A DNA stretch of 64,000 nt from Actinomadura violacea (GCF_017573465.1 NZ_JAGEPF010000020.1:1-64000), one strand, 5' to 3'. Counted from the first letter of the stretch, positions 42,103 to 50,418 are shown. Notes: generated from the sequence alone by a model not told the origin. Numbers and translations are program-made.

Positions 42103-43583
42103 AGTTCGATCCAGGTCGTCTTGAGATCGGTGTACTTGTCGAGGGCGTGCAGGGACTTGTCGCGGCCGTGCCCGGACTGCTTCACGCCGCCGAACGGGAC
42201 GCTCATGTCACCCTCCTCGTAGCAGTTGACCCAGACCGTTCCGGCGCGCAGCGCGCGGGAGGCGCGGTGGGCGGTGGACAGGTCGGACGTCCAGACGGCG
42301 GCGGCGAGGCCGTAGTCGGTGCCGTTGGCGAGCGTGATCGCCTCGTCGAGGTCGTCGAACTCCAGGACGGCGAGGACGGGCCCGAAGACCTCCTCGCGGG
42401 CGATCGGCATGTCCGGGGTGACCTGGTCGAACACGGTGGGGGAGAGGTACGGGCCGTCGGCGGTGCCGGTGTCCGGCCCACCGGTGCGCAGGCGGGCACC
42501 CGAGGCGCGGGCGGCGTCGATGTGGGCGAGGACGCGCGCGTGGTGCGCGGCGGAGACCAGCGGGCCCATCTCGGTGGCGGGGTCGAGCGGGTCGCCGACG
42601 CGCAGCGACTCGGCGCGCGCGACGACGCGGTCCACGACCCGGGACGCCACGGAGCGGTGCACGAGCAGCCGGGACGGCGCGGTGCACATCTCACCGGCGT
42701 TGAAGAAGATCCCCCATGCGGCGGTGTCGGCGGCGGCGTCCAGGTCGGGGGCGTCGGGCAGGATGATGTTCGGCGACTTGCCGCCGAGTTCGAGCCAGAC
42801 GCGCTTGAGGTTGGACGCGGCGGCGTAGCGCAGGAAGTGGCGGCCGACCTCGGTGGAGCCGGTGAAGGCGAGGACGTCCACGCCGGGGTGCTCGCCGAGG
42901 GCGCGCCCGGCGACCTCGCCCGGCCCGTTGACGACGTTGAACGCGCCTGGCGGCAGCCCCGCCTCGGCCGCGAGCGCGGCGAGGTGCAGCGCCGACAGCG
43001 GCGACTCCTCGGCGGGCTTCAGCACCACCGTGCAGCCGGCGGCGAGCGCCGGGGCGATCTTCCACGCCGCCATCGTCAGCGGGAAGTTCCACGGGACGAC
43101 GGCCGCGACGACCCCGGCGGGCTCGCGGGTCACCAGCGCCAACGAGCCCTGCGCGGTGCGGGGCGCCTCGTCCGGCTGCTTGTCGGCGGCCTCGGCGTAC
43201 CAGCGCAGGCAGCCGATGACGGCGCGCAGTTCGATCCCGTGCGCTTCGCCGACCGGCTTGCCCATCTCCAGGCTGACGAGCAGCGCGAGCGTCTCGCGGT
43301 CGCGTTCGACGAGGTCGGCCCAGCGCAGCAGCGCGGCCTTGCGTTCGGCGGGCGCGAGGCGGGGCCAGGGGCCGGTGTCGAAGGCGCGGCGGGCGGCGGC
43401 GACGGCGGCGTCGACCTCGGCGCTCCCGGCGGACGCGACGCGCGCGATGACCGCGCCGTCGCGCGGGGAGACGACCGGGGCGGTGGCGCCGCCGTCCCGG
43501 AACGCGCCGTCGATGTGGTGGCCGGTGTGCGGGTCGAGCCGGGCGGCCCGGTCGAGCCACTCCCGGTACGGGACGTCGGTCAC
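42099..43583 (-). CDS. puuC: Aldehyde dehydrogenase, PuuC-like
   Basis: A 494-residue NAD(P)-dependent aldehyde dehydrogenase. The catalytic glutamate is in WLELGGKSPN and the cysteine in NAGEMCTAPSR. The C-terminus EGDMSVPFGGVKQSGHGRDKS continued by LHALDKYTDLKTTWIEL closely follows E. coli PuuC, which oxidises gamma-glutamyl-gamma-aminobutyraldehyde. GTG 43583 has AGGAGG 7 bases upstream. It is the first gene of the puuC-puuD operon. The operator at 43616-43635 lies 33 bases upstream and is shared in the same gap with the divergent hpaE operon. Confidence 0.9.
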   Translation of the reverse strand: MTDVPYREWLDRAARLDPHTGHHIDGAFRDGGATAPVVSPRDGAVIARVASAGSAEVDAAVAAARRAFDTGPWPRLAPAERKAALLRWADLVERDRETLALLVSLEMGKPVGEAHGIELRAVIGCLRWYAEAADKQPDEAPRTAQGSLALVTREPAGVVAAVVPWNFPLTMAAWKIAPALAAGCTVVLKPAEESPLSALHLAALAAEAGLPPGAFNVVNGPGEVAGRALGEHPGVDVLAFTGSTEVGRHFLRYAAASNLKRVWLELGGKSPNIILPDAPDLDAAADTAAWGIFFNAGEMCTAPSRLLVHRSVASRVVDRVVARAESLRVGDPLDPATEMGPLVSAAHHARVLAHIDAARASGARLRTGGPDTGTADGPYLSPTVFDQVTPDMPIAREEVFGPVLAVLEFDDLDEAITLANGTDYGLAAAVWTSDLSTAHRASRALRAGTVWVNCYEEGDMSVPFGGVKQSGHGRDKSLHALDKYTDLKTTWIEL

Positions 43584-43615
43584 GGGTGCCCTCCTGCGTG
43601 CACGGTCCTGAGAGA

Positions 43616-43635
43616 ATCGTTTGGGACCGAACATT
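43616..43635. promoter_or_regulatory. Regulon operator before puuC
   Basis: ATCGTTTGGGACCGAACATT matches the 20-bp consensus at 16 positions. It lies 33 bases before the puuC start. No good -35 box could be placed for puuC. Confidence 0.65.
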
Positions 43636-43647
43636 AACCCGGGCGGG

Positions 43648-43694
43648 TTGACCTCCGCCATCCCGGCTTCCTAGATTATTTGGGACCAAACAAA
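43648..43694 (+). promoter_or_regulatory. Promoter and operator of the hpaE operon
   Basis: TTGACC (43648) and TAGATT (43672) have an 18-base spacer. The operator ATTATTTGGGACCAAACAAA (43675-43694, core TTTGG-GA-CCAAA) begins inside the -10 box and covers the expected start of transcription. This is a typical repressor position. Confidence 0.7.
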
Positions 43695-43708
43695 CTGGAG
43701 GTGCAGCG

Positions 43709-45157
43709 ATGGCAACAGTCGCCGGCGTCGCCGTCGAGCCCGGCCACTGGATCGGCGGCGAGCGGGTCGGCGCGGCCGACGCGTTCGAGGACGTCTCGCC
43801 GATCGGCGAGCGGCCGCTCGCCGACATCGCCCGGGGCGGGCCGGACGCGGCGGACGCGGCGGTGGCCGCCGCGCGCGCCGCGTTCCCCGCCTGGTCCCGC
43901 ACGTCGCGGGAGGAGCGGGCGCGGCTGCTGCACGCGATCGCCGACGGCGTCGACAAGCGCGTCGAGGAGCTCGCGCAGGTCGAGACCGCCGACAACGGCG
44001 CGCTGATCCGCTCGCACCGGCGCGGCGTGATGCCGCGCGTCGCGCACAACTTCCGGTTCTTCGCCGATTGGTTGCTGAAGCTCGGCCACGAGGACTTCGA
44101 CACCCGCGGCCACGCCAACCACGTCAGCTGGGACCCGGCCGGCGTCTGCGCGCTCATCACGCCGTGGAACGCGCCGCTGATGCTGGCGACGTGGAAGATC
44201 GCGCCCGCGCTCGCCGCCGGGAACACCGTCGTGCTCAAGCCCGCCGAATGGACGCCGCTGACCGCGTCCCTGCTCGCCGGCATCACCGCCGAGGCCGGGC
44301 TGCCGGACGGGGTGTTCAACGTCGTCCAGGGCTACGGCGCCGAGGTCGGCGGCCCCCTCACCGCGCACCCGGACGTCAAGCGGATCAGCTTCACCGGCTC
44401 GGTGCCGACCGCGAAGGCGATCGCGGCGGCCGCCGCGCCGAACCTGACGCCGCTGTCGCTGGAGCTGGGCGGCAAGTCGCCGCTGCTGGTGTTCGCCGAC
44501 GCCGACCTCGACCTCGCCGCCGACCTCGCCGTCGAGCAGTACGACAACGCAGGGCAGGTCTGCCTCGCCGCGACGCGGCTGCTCGTCGAGTCGTCGGTCG
44601 CGGGCGAGTTCACCGAGCGGTTCCTGGCGAAGGCCGCCGCGCTCAAGCAGGGCGACCCGCGCGACGAGGCGACGGACATCGGCCCGCAGATCCACCGCCG
44701 CCACCTCGAACGCGTTGATGGCTTCGTGCGCCGCGCCAAGGACGCGGGCGCGCGCGCTGTCCTCGGCGGTGGCCCCAACGAGGAGCTGGGTGGGCTGTAC
44801 TACCGTCCGACGCTGCTCACCGGGGCTCCTGATGGTGCTGAGATCCTCTCAGAGGAGGTCTTCGGGCCCGTGCTGACGCTCCAGACGTTCGACACCGAGC
44901 AGGAGGCCGTCGCCATGGCCAACGGCACCCGGTTCGGGCTCGCCGCCACCCTCGCCACGGGCGACCCAGAGCGCGCGCGGCGCGTCACCTCGCAACTCGT
45001 CGCCGGGACCGTCTGGGTCAACTGCTTCTTCGTCCGCGACCTGCGCGCGCCGTTCGGAGGAGCCCGGGAATCCGGCATGGGACGCGAAGGCGGAGACTGG
45101 AGCTTCGACTTCTACTGCGACGTGAAGAACACGGTGACGGCCCCATGGGCGAGGTAG
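43709..45157 (+). CDS. hpaE: Aldehyde dehydrogenase, HpaE-like
   Basis: A 482-residue aldehyde dehydrogenase similar to 5-carboxymethyl-2-hydroxymuconate semialdehyde dehydrogenase, which oxidises the ring-cleavage product of homoprotocatechuate. It starts VEPGHWIGGERV, has catalytic Glu in LSLELGGKSPLL and Cys in NAGQVCLAATR, and ends WVNCFFVRDLRAPFGGARESG, then GREGGDWSFDFYCDVKN. This is the HpaE type of C-terminus. GGAGG lies 7 bases before the ATG. The next gene overlaps it by 13 bases. First gene of the hpaE-hpaD-hpaG operon. Confidence 0.88.
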   Translation: MATVAGVAVEPGHWIGGERVGAADAFEDVSPIGERPLADIARGGPDAADAAVAAARAAFPAWSRTSREERARLLHAIADGVDKRVEELAQVETADNGALIRSHRRGVMPRVAHNFRFFADWLLKLGHEDFDTRGHANHVSWDPAGVCALITPWNAPLMLATWKIAPALAAGNTVVLKPAEWTPLTASLLAGITAEAGLPDGVFNVVQGYGAEVGGPLTAHPDVKRISFTGSVPTAKAIAAAAAPNLTPLSLELGGKSPLLVFADADLDLAADLAVEQYDNAGQVCLAATRLLVESSVAGEFTERFLAKAAALKQGDPRDEATDIGPQIHRRHLERVDGFVRRAKDAGARAVLGGGPNEELGGLYYRPTLLTGAPDGAEILSEEVFGPVLTLQTFDTEQEAVAMANGTRFGLAATLATGDPERARRVTSQLVAGTVWVNCFFVRDLRAPFGGARESGMGREGGDWSFDFYCDVKNTVTAPWAR

Positions 45158-46047
45158 CCGGCGCGGGACTCCTCGCGCACGTCCCCACGATCGTCCTGCC
45201 CGAGGTCACCCGCCGCGAACTGAACAACGGCGAGGACACCACGCTCGTCTCCGGGCTGCGGCGGCTGCGCGCGGACGTCTTCGAACGCGACGACTACGAC
45301 ACCGTCGTCGTCCTCGACTCGCACTGGGCGACCACCGTCGAGTTCGTCACGACCGCGCAGGAGCGCCGCGCCGGGCTGTACACGTCCGAGGAACTGCCGC
45401 GCGGCATGTGCCGCATGCCGTACGACTTCCCCGGCGACCCGGAGCTGGCGCGGGCCGTCGCCCGGTACGCCGACAAGCACGGCACGTACATCACCCCGAT
45501 CGACGACCCCTACCTGCCGATCTTCTACGCGACCGTCAACCTGTGGACGCACCTCGGCGTGCGCGACGACCCCTACCTCGGCCTGCCCGGCAAGCGGTGG
45601 ATGTCGATCGGGGTATGCCAGACCGCCGACACCGAGGACTTCCTGCGGCTCGGCCGCGCCCTCGGCGACGCCATCGCCGGGCTCGACCGGCGCGTGCTGC
45701 TCATCGCGTCCGGCGCGCTGTCGCACACGTTCTGGCCGCTGCGCGCCATCCGCGACCACGAGGCGGCCGGACCCGAGCACATCTTCACCCCCGAGGCGCG
45801 CGCCGCCGACGAGCAGCGCATCGCCTGGCTGCGGGACGGCGACCACGCCCGCGTCCTCGACACCATGCCGGAGTTCCTCGCCTTCCGGCCCGAGGCGCGC
45901 TTCGGCCACTACCTGATGATGATCGGCGCTCTGGGGGAGCACGCGTGCCGCGCCCCCGGACGCCTCTACAGCCGGTACGAGAACTCCGTCGGAACGGGCC
46001 AGGTGCACATCTGGTTCGACCGGCCCGAGAACGGATGGACCTCCTGA
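45145..46047 (+). CDS. hpaD: 3,4-dihydroxyphenylacetate 2,3-dioxygenase-like extradiol dioxygenase (LigB superfamily)
   Basis: A 300-residue class III extradiol dioxygenase. Iron-site signatures are GLLAHVPTIVLPE (His12), VVVLDSHWAT (His60) and a C-terminal glutamate region YSRYENSVGTGQVHIWF. IASGALSHTF is the conserved catalytic-histidine loop. The segment GLYTSEELPRGMCRMPYDFP follows the enterobacterial HpaD sequence. It opens homoprotocatechuate next to the side-chain-bearing carbon. It overlaps hpaE by 13 bases, and its TGA overlaps the ATG of hpaG, so the three are tightly coupled. Confidence 0.88.
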   Translation: MGEVAGAGLLAHVPTIVLPEVTRRELNNGEDTTLVSGLRRLRADVFERDDYDTVVVLDSHWATTVEFVTTAQERRAGLYTSEELPRGMCRMPYDFPGDPELARAVARYADKHGTYITPIDDPYLPIFYATVNLWTHLGVRDDPYLGLPGKRWMSIGVCQTADTEDFLRLGRALGDAIAGLDRRVLLIASGALSHTFWPLRAIRDHEAAGPEHIFTPEARAADEQRIAWLRDGDHARVLDTMPEFLAFRPEARFGHYLMMIGALGEHACRAPGRLYSRYENSVGTGQVHIWFDRPENGWTS

Positions 46048-46988
46048 TGCCCGACGCCGCTCGTTCGCAGGACGCCCCGCTGGACGCCCCGCTGGACGCA
46101 TTGCAGGACGCGTTGCAGGACGCGTCGCAGGACGCGTCGCGGACCCGGGAGTACCGGCGGATCCTGCTGGACGGCGCCGCCACGCAGGTCGTGCGGGACG
46201 GCGACGAGCTGGTCAGCGCGGACGGGCGCCGGGTGCGCGCCGCCGACGCCGTCCACCTGCCGCCCTGCGAGCCGTCCAAGGTGATCGCGGTGCACCTCAA
46301 CCACCGCAGCCGCGTCCAGGAGTTCCAGACCAGGCTGCCGCCCGCGCCGACCTACTTCCACAAGCCGGTCTCGGCGCTGAACGCGCACGGCGGCGCGGTC
46401 GTCCGCCCGGAGCGCTGCAAGTACCTCAACTACGAGGGCGAGATCGCCATCGTCATCGGCCGGACGGCCCGCAACATCGCGCCCGGGGACGCCGGCGGGT
46501 ACATCGCGGGATACACCGTCGCCAACGACTACGGGCTGCACGACTTCCGCGACACCGACGCCGGGTCGATGCTGCGCGTGAAGGGCTCCGACACGCTGTG
46601 CCCGCTCGGGCCCGGGCTCGTCACCGGCTGGGACTTCCGCGGCAAGTACCTGCGCACGTACGTGAACGGCGCGCTCGTGCAGGACGGCAGTACCGACGAG
46701 ATGGAATGGGACATGCACTACCTCGTCGCCGACATCGCCCGCACGATCACCCTGTACCCGGGGGACGTGCTGCTGTCCGGCACGCCGGCGAACTCGCGTC
46801 CCGTCGGGCCCGGCGACGTCGTGGAAGTCGAAGCGGAAGGGCTCGGACGGCTCCGCAACCACATCGTCGCAGGTCCGGTGCCCATCCGGGACGACTGCGG
46901 CGCGCAGCCGACCGAGTCGGAGGAGGTCATCTCCACCGCGTTCGGCGGCGACTGGGAGTTCCGGGGGATTCGCGGGCCGCGCCGGTGA
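46047..46988 (+). CDS. hpaG: Fumarylacetoacetate hydrolase-family protein, HpaG-like
   Basis: A 313-residue FAH-fold protein. The metal-binding residues lie in NYEGEIAIVIG (E-x-E), the D of GYTVANDYGLHDFRD and the later TSGT-like part LLSGTPANSRPVGPGDVVEVE. In the homoprotocatechuate pathway such enzymes decarboxylate or isomerise 5-oxopent-3-ene-1,2,5-tricarboxylate. It is a single-domain form, unlike the double-domain enterobacterial HpaG. The N-terminal 25 residues are a tandem repeat not part of the fold. TGATG overlap with hpaD; ATG 46035 is a further in-frame option. Isomerase HpaF and hydratase HpaH are not in the window. Confidence 0.82.
   Translation: MPDAARSQDAPLDAPLDALQDALQDASQDASRTREYRRILLDGAATQVVRDGDELVSADGRRVRAADAVHLPPCEPSKVIAVHLNHRSRVQEFQTRLPPAPTYFHKPVSALNAHGGAVVRPERCKYLNYEGEIAIVIGRTARNIAPGDAGGYIAGYTVANDYGLHDFRDTDAGSMLRVKGSDTLCPLGPGLVTGWDFRGKYLRTYVNGALVQDGSTDEMEWDMHYLVADIARTITLYPGDVLLSGTPANSRPVGPGDVVEVEAEGLGRLRNHIVAGPVPIRDDCGAQPTESEEVISTAFGGDWEFRGIRGPRR
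46068..46139 (+). repeat. Six tandem 12-bp units inside hpaG
   Basis: Six in-frame 12-base units of the form (C)AGGACGCNNNG or CTGGACGCNNNG encode repeated Gln/Leu-Asp-Ala-x. They form a flexible N-terminal arm absent from the FAH fold, and number variation between strains is likely. Confidence 0.7.
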
Positions 46989-47018
46989 CCCCTCGGCCCG
47001 GGTGCGGTCCGGGCCCGG

Positions 47019-47051
47019 GTCCGGGCCTGCGCCGCGCGCGCAGGCCCGGAC
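47019..47051. terminator. Hairpin between hpaG and the LLM gene
   Basis: GTCCGGGCCTGCGC and GCGCAGGCCCGGAC form a perfect 14-bp stem with a 5-base loop. It lies between convergent genes and should act for both. Confidence 0.75.
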
Positions 47052-47057
47052 GTCTCT

Positions 47058-47990
47058 CTAGGAGAGCAGTGCGTCGGTGCGCTTGACGACCTCGCGGCAG
47101 AACGCGCCGACGCCGTCGGGATCGTCGGTGAACTGCGACGGCTTGATGCAGAACGTCGTGAACCCCTGCGCGACCTGCTCCGGGATGCGCTCCAGGGCCG
47201 GCTCCAGCGGCGAGACGGAGGCGTCGTCGGGGAACACCGGGCGGCAGCCGCCGATCATCTCCAGGTCCGCCGCGTCCCGTCCTTCCGCGGCCATCGCGGC
47301 CTGAAGGCGCTCCAGCTCGTCCGGCGTGGGACGGCCCAGCGGATGGAAGCCGTGCCCGTAGCGGACTAGCCGGGTTAGGAGCCGGTCGTGCAGGTGCTGC
47401 CCGCCGAACCACATGCGCGGGCCGTCCGGACGATAGGCGCGGGGCTCGAAGTAGACGTCCTCGAACGCGAAGTGCGTCCCGTGGTAGGAGACGGGCGAGC
47501 CGCGCCACAGCAGGTCCCAGATCTCCAGCTGCTCGTCCAGGATCGCGCCGCGGCGTGTGAACGGGACGCCGAGCGCCGCGTACTCGTCGCGGCTCCAGCT
47601 CACCGTCGGCTGGACGACCAGGCGCCCTTCCGACAGCAGGTCGAGCGTGCCGATGTCGCGGGCGAGGGCGAGCGGGTGCTTCAGCGGCGCGAGGACCGCC
47701 GCGGCCGCGAGCCGGATCCGGGTGGTGGCCGACGCGATCGCGCCGAGCAGCATCAGCGAGCCGGGCCACGGGGTGAACGGGTCCTGGTTGCCGGGCAGCG
47801 CGTACTCGCGCGGGTTGCCCATCACGCCGTCCGCGCCCGCGTCGGGGCCGAGCACGACGTGCTCGCTGACCATCACCGCGTCGAACCCCGCGTCCTCCGC
47901 CTCGCGCGCCCAGCGGACGAGCACGGGCAGGTCGCGTCCGGTGGTGAGGGTCCAGTTCTCGCTGAGCACGAGCACGAAGCGGGGAGTCAT
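47058..47990 (-). CDS. LLM-class flavin-dependent oxidoreductase (luciferase-like monooxygenase)
   Basis: A 310-residue (beta/alpha)8 luciferase-like protein. The N-terminus TPRFVLVLSENWTLTTGRD and AREAEDAGFDAVMVSEHVVLG are typical. LAAAAVLAPLKHPLALARDIGTLDLLSEGRLVVQPT follows the F420/FMN-dependent pattern. Such enzymes use FMNH2 or F420H2 for oxygenation or hydride transfer. In this locus it may hydroxylate an aromatic ring or oxidise the amine (inference). The ATG follows the -10 box TACGAT by 6 bases with no ribosome-binding site, so it is probably leaderless. The regulon operator overlaps that -10 box. Confidence 0.85.
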   Translation of the reverse strand: MTPRFVLVLSENWTLTTGRDLPVLVRWAREAEDAGFDAVMVSEHVVLGPDAGADGVMGNPREYALPGNQDPFTPWPGSLMLLGAIASATTRIRLAAAAVLAPLKHPLALARDIGTLDLLSEGRLVVQPTVSWSRDEYAALGVPFTRRGAILDEQLEIWDLLWRGSPVSYHGTHFAFEDVYFEPRAYRPDGPRMWFGGQHLHDRLLTRLVRYGHGFHPLGRPTPDELERLQAAMAAEGRDAADLEMIGGCRPVFPDDASVSPLEPALERIPEQVAQGFTTFCIKPSQFTDDPDGVGAFCREVVKRTDALLS

Positions 47991-47996
47991 GGGCGC

Positions 47997-48025
47997 ATCG
48001 TAAGGGCCCAAACGATCGACGGCAA
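47997..48025 (-). promoter_or_regulatory. Leaderless promoter and operator of the LLM gene
   Basis: On the minus strand, TTGCCG (48020-48025) and TACGAT (47997-48002) are 17 bases apart. The operator ATCGTAAGGGCCCAAACGAT (47997-48016) covers the -10 box and most of the spacer. Its outer arms ATCGT/ACGAT and GGGCCC core are perfect. Confidence 0.7.
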
Positions 48026-48059
48026 GGGGTGCCGCGGCGGTGGTGCGGACGGCGGGTTC

Positions 48060-48244
48060 GAGGCAGGCGTGGGTGCGGTGGGCCGGGTGGCGGGGACGGC
48101 GTTTGTGTGGGTCGGGTGTGGGTGTGGGTGTGGGTGTGGCGGGTCGTCAGGTGCGGGTGGCGGGTCGGGTGTGGCGGCGGGTCGGGTGGTGGGGGTGGCG
48201 GGTCGGGTGTGGCGGCGGGTCGGGTGGTGTGGCGGTGGGTGTCG
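48060..48244. repeat. G-rich tandem repeats with G-quadruplex potential
   Basis: The plus strand is a nearly C-poor G/T run. GGGTCGGGTGTGGGTGTGGGTG (in pieces, 48109-48134) has five GGG tracts with 2-3-base loops. A 36-bp unit beginning GGTGGCGGGTCGGGTG occurs perfectly at 48156-48191 and 48194-48229. GTCGTCAGGTGCGGG appears both at 48144 and at 48241, at the end of the MarR gene. No coding signal is seen. Confidence 0.7.
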
Positions 48245-48817
48245 TCAGGTGCGGGGGCGGCGGCCTGAGCGGCGGGGCGGGAACGGCGACTCGGCTCGCA
48301 GTGCCTCACGGCGCGCGTCGCCCTCCTCCTCCAGGTGCTCGACCACCGAGCGCAGCGTGTCTGCGAGGTTGCGGTTCTCGTCCGCGTTGAGTCGCTCCAC
48401 CACGAACGCCTCCTCGGCGTTGAACGCCGGGAACAGCCCGCGCATCAGCTCCTGGCCCTTGTCGGTCAGCCGCAGCAGGACGAGGCGCCCGTCCGTCGCG
48501 TGCGAGCCGCGCTCGATCAGCCCGCGCCCCTCCAGCGTCTTGACCACCCCGGTGAGCGTGCCCTTGGAGATCCCCGCCTCCTCGGCGACGTGCCGGGTCT
48601 CCATCTCGTCCCAGATCCACACGACCCACAGCACGACGAACGCCGTCCACGTCAGGTCCGCGCCGCGCAGCACCGAGCTCTCGAAGTGCTGCCGGATCGC
48701 GGCGGCGGCGCGGTAGATGTTCGAGACCGCCATCATCGCGTCGTGGCGCAGCGGGACGTCGCCGAGCCGCCGCTGGATCGCCTGCTCGGTCTCTTGCAGT
48801 GTGTGATGGCCGGTCAC
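48245..48817 (-). CDS. MarR-family transcriptional regulator (candidate regulon repressor)
   Basis: A 190-residue winged-helix regulator. The wHTH includes HVAEEAGISKGTLTGVVKTLEGRGLIERGS followed by the wing DGRLVLLRLTDKGQELM, typical of MarR proteins. GTG 48817 has GGGAGG 6 bases upstream. It is divergent from the permease, and two copies of the 20-bp palindrome lie in the shared gap. It is the only regulator gene in the locus, so it probably binds these sites and is relieved by a pathway substrate or intermediate (inference). The C-terminal 15 residues are basic and end in the repeat region. Confidence 0.87.
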   Translation of the reverse strand: MTGHHTLQETEQAIQRRLGDVPLRHDAMMAVSNIYRAAAAIRQHFESSVLRGADLTWTAFVVLWVVWIWDEMETRHVAEEAGISKGTLTGVVKTLEGRGLIERGSHATDGRLVLLRLTDKGQELMRGLFPAFNAEEAFVVERLNADENRNLADTLRSVVEHLEEEGDARREALRAESPFPPRRSGRRPRT

Positions 48818-48875
48818 GCGCGTCCTCCCCGGGTGCGGCCCGGCGCCTGCGCGCGGGCCGACTGCGAATCTACCC

Positions 48876-48904
48876 TTGCCGACGCTCGTTTGAGGCCGTA
48901 CGAT
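48876..48904 (+). promoter_or_regulatory. Permease promoter with operator 1
   Basis: TTGCCG (48876) and TACGAT (48899) have a 17-base spacer, the same boxes and distance as at the LLM gene. The operator CTCGTTTGAGGCCGTACGAT (48885-48904) fills spacer and -10 box and matches the consensus at 16 of 20 positions. Confidence 0.68.
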
Positions 48905-48918
48905 CCGCGTCGAGGAAA

Positions 48919-48938
48919 ATCGTGCGGGCCCAAACGAT
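48919..48938. promoter_or_regulatory. Operator 2 in the marR-permease gap
   Basis: ATCGTGCGGGCCCAAACGAT has perfect outer arms and a GGGCCC core, 38 bases before the permease ATG. It lies downstream of the expected permease transcription start and upstream of marR, so it can serve both. Confidence 0.7.
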
Positions 48939-48975
48939 CTGTGCCCGCAGGCCCGCCCCGGCACTGGAGCCGCAC

Positions 48976-50418
48976 ATGGCGATCCCCGAAGTCGTGTCCC
49001 CCTCGTCCTCCGGAACCGGACGCCGCCGCATCGGCGTCCCCGAGACCGTGTTCTTCGTCGTCGCCGCGTCCGCCCCGCTGACCGTGGCCGCCGGTGGGCT
49101 GCCGACCTCCTTCGCGGTCACCGGCGTCGTCGGCATCCCGCTGCTGTACGTCGTCCTCGCGGTGCTCCTCGCCGTCTTCACCGGCGGATACGCCGCGATG
49201 AGCCGCTCCATCACCAACGCCGGCGCCTTCTACGCCTACATCACCCACGGGCTCGGGCGCGTCGCCGGCGTCGGCGCCGCGTTCGTCGCACTCATCTCCT
49301 ACAACACCATGCAGATCGGCCTCTACGGGCTGTTCGGGTTCACCACCGCCGACCTCCTGAAGTCCAAGACCGGCCTCGACCTGCCCTGGTGGACCGTCGC
49401 GCTGCTCGGCGCCGCCGTCGTCGCCGTCCTCGGGTTCCGGCGCGTCGACCTCAACGCCCGCGTCCTCGGCGTGCTGCTCGCCGTCGAGTTCCTCACCGTC
49501 TTGGTCTTCGACGTCGCCCAGCTCGCGGACGCCCCGTCGGGCGTGTCGCTCGCCCCGCTCGGCCTGCACGCCGCGGGCGAGGGCGCGGTCGGCGCCGCCT
49601 TCTGCTTCGCCATGGCGAGCTTCATGGGGTTCGAGGCCGCCGCACTCTACAGCGAGGAATGCCGCGACCCGCGCCGGACCGTCAGCCGCGCCACCTACAT
49701 CGCCGTCGCCGTCATCGGCGTCTTCTACGCCTTCACGGCCTGGGCGATGACCGTCGGCACCGGCACGTCCCAGATCGTCGGGCGAGCCCGGAAGGACGGC
49801 CCCGGCCTCGTCTTCGCCCTCTCCGACGAGCACGTCGGGAAGCTCTTCGCCGACCTCGCGCAGATCTTCCTCGTCACCAGTCTGTTCGCGGCGCTGCTGT
49901 CCTTCCACAACGCCGTGGCCAGGTACTTCTTCTCCCTCGGCCGCGAAGGCGTGCTGCCGGCGCCGCTGAGCCGGACCCACGCCAGGCACGGCTCGCCGTA
50001 CGTCGGCTCCCTGACCCAGACCGTGCTCGCCGTCGTCGTCGTCACGGTCTTCGCCTCCACCGGCAAGGACCCCGTCCTCACGCTCTTCAACTGGTTCACC
50101 AATCTGGGTGCGCTCGGTGTCATCCTGCTGCTGGCCCTGACCTCGGCCGCCGTGGTGGCCTACTTCGCCCGCGACCACCGCGATGAGAATGCCTGGAACC
50201 GTCTTATCGCGCCCGCCGTGGCGTGCGCCGGGCTCGGTGCCGTGTTCGTTGCGAGCCTGCTCAACTTCGACGCGCTCCTCGGCGCCGAGAAGGGCTCCGC
50301 GCTCACTTGGGCGCTCCCGGGCCTGCTTTTCGGTGCCGCCGCTCTGGGAGTGGCCTTCGCCGTCTACCTCCGCCTGGCCCGCCCCGACTCCTACGCCCGC
50401 ATCGGAGCCCCGACCTGA
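48976..50418 (+). CDS. APC-superfamily amino acid/amine permease
   Basis: A 480-residue permease of the amino acid-polyamine-organocation superfamily with about 12 membrane segments. It begins RRIGVPETVFFVVAASAPLTVAAGGLP (TM1 with the helix break), then GYAAMSRSITNAGAFYAYITHGLGRV and FAMASFMGFEAAALYSEECRDPRRTV, the typical TM6 region and loop. ATG 48976 has GGAG 7 bases upstream. Given its location and operator it probably imports the amine that the pathway degrades (inference). A direct repeat (TCCGTGCG...GGAAT) follows its stop. Confidence 0.88.
   Translation: MAIPEVVSPSSSGTGRRRIGVPETVFFVVAASAPLTVAAGGLPTSFAVTGVVGIPLLYVVLAVLLAVFTGGYAAMSRSITNAGAFYAYITHGLGRVAGVGAAFVALISYNTMQIGLYGLFGFTTADLLKSKTGLDLPWWTVALLGAAVVAVLGFRRVDLNARVLGVLLAVEFLTVLVFDVAQLADAPSGVSLAPLGLHAAGEGAVGAAFCFAMASFMGFEAAALYSEECRDPRRTVSRATYIAVAVIGVFYAFTAWAMTVGTGTSQIVGRARKDGPGLVFALSDEHVGKLFADLAQIFLVTSLFAALLSFHNAVARYFFSLGREGVLPAPLSRTHARHGSPYVGSLTQTVLAVVVVTVFASTGKDPVLTLFNWFTNLGALGVILLLALTSAAVVAYFARDHRDENAWNRLIAPAVACAGLGAVFVASLLNFDALLGAEKGSALTWALPGLLFGAAALGVAFAVYLRLARPDSYARIGAPT

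Noticed and set aside
48060..48250. CRISPR array
   Set aside because: The repeats are G-rich, 36 bp in only two copies with a 2-bp gap, no unique spacers and no cas genes.
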